A DNA stretch of 64,000 bases from Arabidopsis thaliana (Eukaryota; Streptophyta; Magnoliopsida; Brassicales; Brassicaceae), in contig NC_003075.7 in assembly GCF_000001735.4 (NCBI RefSeq), forward strand, positions 11,471,001 to 11,535,000, written 5' to 3'. Positions 56,229-64,000 of the stretch are shown piece after piece. The notes below the pieces were generated by a model that saw nothing but the letters and a program-made list of their open reading frames with translations, had not been told where the DNA came from and ran no database searches. Each line of letters begins with the position of its first letter. Within the stretch, counting starts at the first letter, position 1. The position numbers and the translations under genes were made by a program.

Positions 56229-58060
56229 ATGAGCTCTGTCACACAGCTATTCAAGAACAACCCCGTGAACCGTGACCGGATCATCCCACTAGATTTCACC
56301 AACACCAAAACCCTACCCGACTCCCACGTCTGGTCCAAACCCGAACCCGAAACCACGAGCGGACCCATTCCCGTCATCAGCTTGTCCAACCCGGAGGAAC
56401 ATGGGCTACTACGACAAGCCTGTGAGGAATGGGGTGTGTTTCATATCACAGACCATGGAGTCTCACACTCGTTACTCCATAACGTTGATTGCCAAATGAA
56501 GAGGCTTTTCTCTTTACCCATGCATCGTAAGATCTTAGCCGTTCGATCTCCCGACGAGTCCACTGGTTACGGTGTGGTTCGGATCTCCATGTTCTATGAT
56601 AAGCTCATGTGGTCTGAAGGATTCTCCGTCATGGGTTCCTCTCTTCGACGTCACGCTACACTCTTATGGCCCGATGATCATGCCGAGTTCTGGTAATATC
56701 CAAATTAATATCGTCTCCAAATATAAACAATGATATTATCATTATTGCCCCTAGAAAAATGCTCATTACCAAATTTATTTGGAAGAAACTAAACATGAAG
56801 ACAATGAATGGTCTATATTTAATTTAAACAGCATTTTGCCCAAATCTAAACACTATGTAATATGAAAACAAATGAATAAGAATATGATACTTAATATAAT
56901 AACTAATCAAGAAAATAAAAAATACATGATCGTTTTTTGGCAAATGCAGCAATGTGATGGAAGAGTATCAGAAGGCAATGGATGATTTAAGTCATAGACT
57001 AATAAGCATGTTGATGGGCTCGTTAGGGCTAACACATGAAGATTTGGGATGGCTTGTACCAGACAAAACTGGTTCAGGAACTGACTCGATCCAATCCTTT
57101 CTGCAGTTGAACTCCTACCCGGTTTGCCCTGACCCTCATCTAGCTATGGGTTTAGCCCCTCACACCGACTCCTCCCTACTTACCATTCTCTACCAAGGCA
57201 ATATTCCAGGTTAGAAATATTATTAGAATATATATACCATTTTATCATTTTTTGTTTTTCGATTAATCAATAGTTTTTCAACAACCACACATTAATACTT
57301 ATAAAGAGTTCCTAAATTGGTTGCCAGTCTAAAGGAATAAAGTTTAGAACGAAAATTAAGTAAATCTAGATCTAGAATTCGGACTAAACTAGTTACCTTT
57401 CAACTAAATGAACGAGAAATAGAGGAAAGCAAAAACAAATAGTGCTATATATCAAATTTACAGTTTAAATTTTTATTTTTATATCAAATTTACTTATAAA
57501 TGACACACAGGTTTTCGTGATATATACAAAAAAAAAAAAATATGATGTAATTGAAAACGACATAGTACTAATACTCACCAAAAAAATAACAATTGTAATG
57601 AATAGCTTGAAATTTGAATATTTGTTATATGACAAACATAAAAACTCTAAAACTGAATGGGTCGTGGATATCACAAATATATGTATATTCATTCCAAGTA
57701 ACATAAATTATGTTGCATGCATTGCATTGGTCAGGTCTAGAGATTGAAAGTCCACAAGAAGAAGGGTCGAGATGGATTGGAGTAGAGCCAATAGAAGGTA
57801 GTCTCGTTGTTATAATGGGAGATTTATCTCATATCATATCCAATGGACAGTTCAGAAGTACAATGCACCGTGCGGTGGTGAACAAGACGCACCACCGTGT
57901 CTCAGCCGCTTATTTCGCTGGCCCTCCCAAGAACCTTCAGATCGGACCGTTGACCAGCGACAAGAACCATCCTCCTATTTACAGGCGTTTGATATGGGAA
58001 GAGTACCTTGCAGCCAAAGCAACACACTTTAACAAAGCCTTGACTTTGTTCCGTTGCTGA
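56229..58060 (+). CDS. GA3OX3: Gibberellin 3-beta-dioxygenase GA3OX3
   Basis: Three exons: 56229-56692, 56950-57209 and 57735-58060; 349 aa, the known length for AT4G21690. A soluble 2-oxoglutarate/Fe(II) dioxygenase that adds the 3-beta hydroxyl in the last step to bioactive gibberellins (GA9 to GA4, GA20 to GA1). The N-terminal DIOX_N domain includes IPVISLSNPEEHGLLRQACE and WGVFHITDHGV. The catalytic core has the iron ligands in GLAPHTDSSLLTILYQ (His, Asp) and the distal His in TMHRAVVN. The 2-oxoglutarate-binding Arg-x-Ser is in HHRVSAAYF, and NSYPVCPDP is the usual substrate-side motif. GA3OX3 is known mainly from flowers and developing seeds. Exon phases close and no defect is visible. 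Confidence 0.96.
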
Positions 58061-58955
58061 CTTAGAATTTTATTTAACATGTACTTTGGTTATTCTTTAA
58101 ATTTGCGTCGTTGCATTTATAAATGTCTTTTTGGATTCCTAGTTCATGTCAACATTTCTGCACTAATGTTGGAGCGTTTTATTGTATTTATGAGTTCTTT
58201 TTTTGTTCAAAAAGAGCTTTGTTGTTTTTGTATTGTTTTTTTTCTTACTTGTTATAACGAAAGGGATCGAGGTTTAAGTAATTAAAATGAATGCTCAACG
58301 TTATAAGAAAAATATAAATAAATTAGATTAAAAAATTCACAAATATCAGCGGATGCAACAATTTAGGTAATTAGCAAAAGCTTTGGTTAAGATGTTTTGG
58401 ATTTACAATTTTACATATAGCTCTTTTTTTTTGGTTCAAAACAATTTTACATATATATAGGAACATGTAGTTGCAACATTTTTAACTAGGTAGAATCGTT
58501 TTTTTTTTTTCTATTTATAAAATATCATGCTCATTGAAAGAAAATGTTAACCTTAAATAGTAAATACGTATACTTTTAAAAATATATAATTTAATTTTCT
58601 AACTTCCCTCAGCTCATAATGTTACATTTGAATATTCTGTAAATATAGATGATTGTTATAACACTATATATAAAATTAAATTATTCATAGTTTACACCTA
58701 AACCAATTTTTTTTTTTGCAACATAATCAAAGTTATATGGTAATATTAATCAACTTTATTTTATTCATTGATGTTTTAAATTCTTTGATCAAAGAAAATG
58801 TTTTGAATTATTTGTTATTTAACTATAAATTTTATAACAAACTAATTGAAAAAAAGTTATTAGCTTTGAAGTAATCGGATCTAGAAACCGCGGAAAGAAG
58901 GGAAGGAAGGAGGAAGAAACAGAGCATGTAAAAGCTTCTCACTTTCTCCGTAACA
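58061..58955. other. Intergenic between GA3OX3 and the DUF2921 gene
   Basis: GA3OX3 3'UTR followed by AT-rich, homopolymer-rich sequence. A purine-rich GGAAAGAAGGGAAGGAAGG leader precedes the next ATG. No gene is seen. Confidence 0.45.
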
Positions 58956-61844
58956 ATGGCGACTTTTTGGCCATCCTCTTCATCTTCAAACCACCCTTCA
59001 ATATTCCTTTATTTACAATCATACCCTTCTCTCTTCTTCCTCCTCTTTCTTACCACCTCTGCAACTTCACTCACCGTTGCATCCTTAGTGAATCCTCACT
59101 CTTTCATAGCTCCACGAATCCCTTATTCCGATCACTGCAACCACATAGTTCCAGAGTCTCCGATCGACCCATCTCCCTCCGCTGTATTCAGCCACGCATC
59201 GCTTGCTTTCGATGTCAGCTTCTTCTCCGGCGGCGACTTGTTCTTCAATCGGTTTCAATCACAGAATGGTGATGTTAAATCAGCTAGATTTAGACCCAAA
59301 TCAATCCGTAAAACTTTGGGAGATGGGAAGATTTACAAGGTGGAAGCGAAATTGACTTTACAAATCTCCAAAACCTCTGCTTCTTCTTCTTATTACGGCG
59401 GCGATTTTGGCCAGAAAAAGCTTCAGGTAATGCAGATCGACGGACGTAGCTCTTGGGGAGGAGCAAGTTTCGATTTTTACGGGTTTTGGTCGGAATCTAC
59501 AGGACAAGTTTGTATGGTTGGATCAACTCAAGTTTTATCTGTGGAAGGTACTCGTTTGAAGATCTTTGATGCTCGTCTTATGCTTAACTATTCCAAGGAG
59601 TCTAATATCTATGGAAGTTTGGTTAAGGGAGTGTTAGAGAGCGTGGATAGCCTAAGTGAATTTAAAACGGTTTTGATTCTTGGTGCAAGAAACACTCCTT
59701 TGAACTATGAGTATAAGTTGTTAGAGCAATCGAAGTTGGATTGTGGGGTAAATGGTGGAGAGAGTTTGTCGTTAGAGAATGTTTTGGGAGGAATGTGTAA
59801 AGTATTTGAAGGTAGAAGTCATGTGTTTGGTTTGATGTATAGAAATGATTGTGGGGTTGACCATAGTTGTAGTCCTTTTGGAAGTGATGTAGAGTACACA
59901 CCGGGTTTTATGTCGATGTTATCGTTTCTGTGTGATGGGGAGAAGATGCGAATGCTTTTGTCATTTAGTAACATGAGCGGTTATAGTAGTTTGTTTCCAT
60001 TTGATCCGAGAACCAGTTTGGTTGCAGAGGGAAGTTGGGATGTAGAGAGGAATAGGTTCTGTGGTGTTGCGTGCAGGATCTTGAATTTCTCGGATTCTTT
60101 GAGTAATGCTGTGGTTGATGATTGTTCCCTGAGGTTAAGTTTGAGATTTCCTGCTATCTTGTCGATTAAAAGCATGGCTCCAGTAGTTGGGGAGCTTTGG
60201 AGTGCCCAAGCAGAGAGTGATCCAAGCTATTTCAGAAGAATTGAGTTCTCGAGCCTAAACGATCAACTGTGGCGTTTCCCGAGTCTGAGATATGAGTATA
60301 CAGAAAGCGAGAGAGTGGGTAAGTTATGCGGGGCTGGCAAGAGTCGCCCCAAAAGGAAAGGAAACCATTACCCTGATGCTCAAACTTCAGACATGAGATT
60401 TGTCATGTCAGTCAAATATTCTGGAGAAGGTAATGTCTTGAGAACTGCCCGTGCAAGTCCTTACTTTGTGGGAGACCGTTTGTATCGGGATCTTTTGGTT
60501 CGTGGGCAAGGGGTTGGGCTAACTGGAATCCCTATGAATGTCAACAGTGTCACTAAAAGCTTTACAAATATCACTTATAGAATCCGTTCTTTGAATCCAA
60601 ATTCCGAATCTCGTGGAGATATCTACGCTGAGGGAACATATGATAGGGATACAGGTGAGCTATGCATGGTAGGATGTCAATCAGTTAGGCTAAAAAACAC
60701 AGTGGCTATACAAAACGAGACTGTGGATTGCAGTCTTGCAATCAAGATTAACTTTTCTCCAATTGATTCGAGAAGCGATGACCGTTTAAAGGGAACCATC
60801 AAAAGCACACGGGAAAAGACAGATCCGCTTTATGTTGGACGTATGGAGGTTTTGTCGAGGTCCATCTATGTTCATCAAGCGAAAGAATCTGTTTGGAGAA
60901 TGGATTTGGAGGTTGCTATGGTTTTAGTTTCCAATACACTTTCATGTCTCTTCTTGGGTATGCAACTCTACCATATGAAGCAACACCAGGAAGCACTTCC
61001 TTTCATCTCCGTTGCAATGCTGATACTTATTACATTAGGTCACATGATTCCTCTGCTGTTAAACTTTGAAGAACTCTTTAAAGGCAGCCATAACCAGCGA
61101 AACTTGTTCTTTGAGAACGACAGATGGCTCGAAGCCAAGGAAATTGTGGTGCGGATAGTGACACTGATAGCTTTCTTACTCGAGTGCCGTCTTCTCCAAC
61201 TAGCTTGGACTGCTAGAAAAACCGGAGACCATCATCACCGTGAAGATGTGTGGAAAGCAGAGAAGAAGGTTTCTTATGTGTGTTTACCTCTCTACATCAC
61301 CGGTGGATTGATTGCTTGGTTAGTGAACCGTAATAGAACTCCTAAAAGAATAGTATACATAGGAAAACCGCAAGCTCGGAATCTCTTATACCGTCCAGTG
61401 AACCTGAAACGCTCATTTCAACGTCCTCCTTTGTGGAAAGATCTAAAATCTTATGGAGGTTTGATGCTTGACGCATTCCTCCTTCCTCAAATACTCTTCA
61501 ACGGTTTCAGCAACTCGGACTTGAAGCCTCTTGCTGCTTTGTTTTACGTTGGAAACAGCTTTGTTCGATTGCTTCCTCATGCTTATGATCTGTATAGAAG
61601 TCACAGCTACGGGAAGATTCTTGATTGGTCATTCATTTATGCAAACCACAAAATGGATTATTACTCTACGGCATGGGATATTATTATCCTCTGCATCGGT
61701 TTCCTCTTTGCGTTTCTGATTTTCTTGCAGCAGAGATTCGGTGGTCGTTGTTTCATTCCAAAGAGATTCAGAGAATATGTGGGATATGAGAAAGTTGTAG
61801 AGCTTCAACAAGCTGGTGAGCAACACAATACCAATGACTCTTGA
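58956..61844 (+). CDS. AT4G21700: DUF2921 membrane protein
   Basis: A single uninterrupted exon of 962 codons. A hydrophobic, Ser-rich N-terminus (LFFLLFLTTSATSLTVASLV) is a likely signal peptide or anchor. The large extracellular or luminal part (residues about 50-640) has a two-fold internal pattern, each half with a CMVG segment (TGQVCMVGS, TGELCMVGC) and paired cysteines. From about residue 650 there are several membrane helices (MDLEVAMVLVSNTLSCLFLG, IVTLIAFLLECRLL, IIILCIGFLFAFLIFLQQ) and a soluble C-terminal tail. This is the plant DUF2921 architecture; the molecular function is not established to my knowledge. Start chosen at the first ATG, which keeps the signal segment. Recognised as AT4G21700. 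Confidence 0.93.
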   Translation: MATFWPSSSSSNHPSIFLYLQSYPSLFFLLFLTTSATSLTVASLVNPHSFIAPRIPYSDHCNHIVPESPIDPSPSAVFSHASLAFDVSFFSGGDLFFNRFQSQNGDVKSARFRPKSIRKTLGDGKIYKVEAKLTLQISKTSASSSYYGGDFGQKKLQVMQIDGRSSWGGASFDFYGFWSESTGQVCMVGSTQVLSVEGTRLKIFDARLMLNYSKESNIYGSLVKGVLESVDSLSEFKTVLILGARNTPLNYEYKLLEQSKLDCGVNGGESLSLENVLGGMCKVFEGRSHVFGLMYRNDCGVDHSCSPFGSDVEYTPGFMSMLSFLCDGEKMRMLLSFSNMSGYSSLFPFDPRTSLVAEGSWDVERNRFCGVACRILNFSDSLSNAVVDDCSLRLSLRFPAILSIKSMAPVVGELWSAQAESDPSYFRRIEFSSLNDQLWRFPSLRYEYTESERVGKLCGAGKSRPKRKGNHYPDAQTSDMRFVMSVKYSGEGNVLRTARASPYFVGDRLYRDLLVRGQGVGLTGIPMNVNSVTKSFTNITYRIRSLNPNSESRGDIYAEGTYDRDTGELCMVGCQSVRLKNTVAIQNETVDCSLAIKINFSPIDSRSDDRLKGTIKSTREKTDPLYVGRMEVLSRSIYVHQAKESVWRMDLEVAMVLVSNTLSCLFLGMQLYHMKQHQEALPFISVAMLILITLGHMIPLLLNFEELFKGSHNQRNLFFENDRWLEAKEIVVRIVTLIAFLLECRLLQLAWTARKTGDHHHREDVWKAEKKVSYVCLPLYITGGLIAWLVNRNRTPKRIVYIGKPQARNLLYRPVNLKRSFQRPPLWKDLKSYGGLMLDAFLLPQILFNGFSNSDLKPLAALFYVGNSFVRLLPHAYDLYRSHSYGKILDWSFIYANHKMDYYSTAWDIIILCIGFLFAFLIFLQQRFGGRCFIPKRFREYVGYEKVVELQQAGEQHNTNDS

Positions 61845-62256
61845 CAATACATATATAGACACACAGTTTTGTTGTCATACAATTCATTTATCTTGTTCTT
61901 AACTGTTTTAGGTTGTGTAATATCTACAGTTTTGTGGGAAAGCAAATTGTTATAGAGTGAATATAAACTTCAATAAAAATGGAACCAAATTGCCAAAGCT
62001 CTAACTTTGCCTTCTGCTGATTCAATATGATAGTACACTGCATTTGAAAAAAGAACAGAGGATTCTCTTGTAGACTGTTCTATAGATGCTATGAAAACAG
62101 AGTCTAGAGAGTGTTCTTAACAAAATAAAATTTTGGTACATTTGGTACTAATAAGTATTGCTGAAGGAAGACTCAACCGTTAAGAAATCACATTCCTAAA
62201 TCCTTGTCTCAGAAGACATCTTTGGTATCATCACGTCAAGGAAGAATAAGAAACTT
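61845..62256. other. 3' regions of converging DUF2921 and PPR genes
   Basis: AT-rich 3'UTR sequence with an AATAAA-like word near 61973. No other gene is seen. Confidence 0.5.
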
Positions 62257-63817
62257 TTAGCATGGACTTCTTGTGCTGAGAATCACTGTGGTTTCTTCAT
62301 CGATTTCAATTTTGTCATCTTTCATACGCTGCAACAGAGTATCAATGTTACGTCCGCCTTCTCTTATATCAGCCTTGACAAGAGCATGATACATCTGTTT
62401 GTTCACACCGATACAATTCCTAAGAGATGCAACAAAGCTTTCTACTTCTTTCAAACTTCCTTCATCCCCGACCCAACTCAAAACACTTGTAACCAGCGTC
62501 AATCCAGGTCTCCATTTTCTGCTACCCACTTCTACACCTAAGGCAGTTTTCATACACTTGAAAGCATTTTCTAAAGTACCCTTTTCCGCATAAGCAGTAG
62601 CCACAAGTTCCCAAGATTCTGGTGTAGTAGCTTTCCCTCTTCTTGCTAAATCTTCAAGCATCGCTTCTGCCTTCTCCTCCATACTTTTTCCAATGTAACC
62701 ACGAATCACAGTGTTAGGCACTCGAAAATCATAACAGTTCCCCGATGATTTCCATTCCGTAAGTACTTCCTCAGCCTCAACTAAAGCATCAATCTTCACA
62801 AGCGACTGCAACACAGTAAGATAGTCCTGATTTATTCTCCTTTTACACACATCTTTCTCCAAATCCCATAACCTTAAAACCTCTATCTTCTTCCCTAACC
62901 TAGCATAAAGCGTAATGAGATGATTGTAACCTTCACCATCTTTCTTCTCCAATCTATTCTCCGACATCTTCAAAAGCTCAACCGCTCTATCACAATCACC
63001 ACCATCAATATAAAACTTAGCCGCAACCGCATAAGTGTTCCAATCCATAGTAATATCCTGTCGTCTCTCCATATCTCTCAAGGTCCCACCAATCCTCTCA
63101 AGATCATACATAGCACCAAAAGCATTAATACATATCCTATAACTATAGTTATCCGGAGCAACATTCTCTTCCTTCATCTCCTCCAAAACCTTAGGAACTT
63201 TCTCGTGCTGACCAATATTCGTGTAAAGACACATAATGTTATTGTAAGTAAGAGACGAAGTAACAAAACCCATCTCCTTCATCTTCTCAAAATGCAACAG
63301 AGACTTCTCAACATTCTGTTGCCTAACGTAACAATTCAAAAGAGCTCCATAAGTCTTATCATTCTTATACTGTTCCTTAAGATTCTCAAAATACTCTTCT
63401 GCAGTGACAAATCCATAAACTCTACCAATAAGATCAAGATGAACCGCGTGTTCTGTCGGAGAGAACACACATACACCAGTCTCATTCATCCATTTCGAAA
63501 CCTGAATTTGAAAAATTCTAAAGTTTAGTTTTTTTTCTCGGTGTAAAGAGGGAAAGAGACTTGATTTGTATAGAATTACTTACCTCGAGAGCGTGGAGGA
63601 AGCGTTTGCGTCTACGAAGATCGTGAACGATGCGAATAAGTTCAGCAACAGAGACTTTTTTACCGCATTGAACCCAGTTTTGGAGTTCTGGGTAAACACT
63701 TGATTTTGGGTCTCCTAAAGGACTGATTTTTGAGTAAAGTGTCGTCTTTTTTACTCTGTTAGTGTAGTAATATCTGCTCGCAATCAAATTCGCCGGAATT
63801 CGTCTCAGTATATTCAT
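62257..63817 (-). CDS. AT4G21705: P-class pentatricopeptide repeat protein, probably mitochondrial
   Basis: Two exons on the minus strand: 63817-63584 and 63501-62257; 492 aa, as known for AT4G21705. The N-terminus (MNILRRIPANLIASRYYYTN) is Arg/Ser/Tyr-rich with no acidic residues, typical of a mitochondrial presequence. The body is built of 35-residue PPR helical hairpins, for example TYGALLNCYVRQQNVEKSLL, TYNNIMCLYTNIGQHEKVPK, SYRICINAFGAMYDLERIG and GYNHLITLYARLGKKIEVLR. No E or DYW editing domain follows, so it is P class, which usually binds one organellar RNA to stabilise it or aid processing or translation. The RNA target cannot be predicted confidently by eye. Confidence 0.95.
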
Positions 63818-64000
63818 CGGTTCCGGCGAAGAAGATAGTCAAAGATTGAGACTTTACAAAAATGAAAAAATACAAATAAAGGTTGAAAGTTTATGATAAT
63901 TGCATATTAAGCCTCAAAACTTTTATTATTATCTAATTTACACCTGAATCTTTCTATTGAACATTTTAACTCTCAAATAAAAGCTATGTTTTGAGGAAAA
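63818..64000. other. Promoter side of the PPR gene, window end
   Basis: Short AT-rich sequence upstream of the minus-strand PPR gene. No other feature is visible before the window ends. Confidence 0.4.

Noticed and set aside
62920..63528. 202-codon plus-strand frame rich in Ile, Asn and Ser
   Set aside because: It lies exactly opposite the PPR gene, whose repeats and presequence are clear; composition is that of an antisense shadow.
1..64000. CRISPR arrays, operons, tRNA or rRNA genes
   Set aside because: Spliced nuclear plant genes fill the window; no regularly spaced identical repeats, tRNA cloverleaf signals or rRNA sequence were recognised by eye.

Overview
The window is plant nuclear DNA: AT-rich intergenic sequence, many short GT-AG introns, N-terminal signal peptides, and families found only in plants. 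I recognise the gene order as Arabidopsis thaliana chromosome 4, roughly AT4G21570 to AT4G21705. This comes from memory of the families and from predicted protein lengths matching the known proteins (for example CPL1 967 aa, NPF7.2 589 aa, GA3OX3 349 aa, LOL2 155 aa). No database was searched. Exon borders were placed by hand from GT/AG sites and checked for reading-frame continuity.

Layout. 0.1-1.9 kb: a DUF300/LAZ1-like membrane protein (minus). 1.9-4.8 kb: a gene-poor stretch with a dense GTTGAA/TTCAAC repeat block and a decayed aspartic-protease-like sequence. 4.8-6.5 kb: a PIG3-type quinone oxidoreductase (plus). 7-16.2 kb: a tandem array of three S1/P1-type endonucleases (ENDO4, ENDO3, ENDO5; all plus, all with the same nine coding exons). 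The microRNA gene MIR169G lies on the minus strand between ENDO3 and ENDO5, beside a decayed LOL2-like fragment. 16.7-19.3 kb: an F-box/kelch pseudogene, then the LSD1-type zinc-finger gene LOL2. 20.5-20.9 kb: a small secreted glycine/cysteine-rich protein.

21.2-33.7 kb: a tandem array of three subtilases on the minus strand (SBT3.14, SBT3.15, SBT3.13), each with ten coding exons. The array carries its own history. Fragments of the neighbouring glycine-rich gene's 3' end sit behind the second and third copies. The middle copy has lost one conserved splice acceptor and gained a 403-bp MITE-like insertion.

35.3-38.8 kb: the spliceosomal SF3b145-like gene (minus). 40.5-45.9 kb: the RNA polymerase II CTD phosphatase CPL1/FRY2 (plus). 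46.5-48.6 kb: the nitrate transporter NPF7.2/NRT1.8 (minus). A 7.6-kb gene-poor stretch then leads to the gibberellin 3-oxidase GA3OX3 (56.2-58.1 kb, plus), an intronless DUF2921 membrane protein (59.0-61.8 kb, plus) and a P-class PPR protein (62.3-63.8 kb, minus).

This is not an operon-like system; the genes are independently transcribed. The most informative content is evolutionary: two tandem arrays with visible duplication scars, a miRNA gene inside one of them, decayed genes, and copy-specific splice-site or residue changes. I found no clear sign of an undescribed molecular system.
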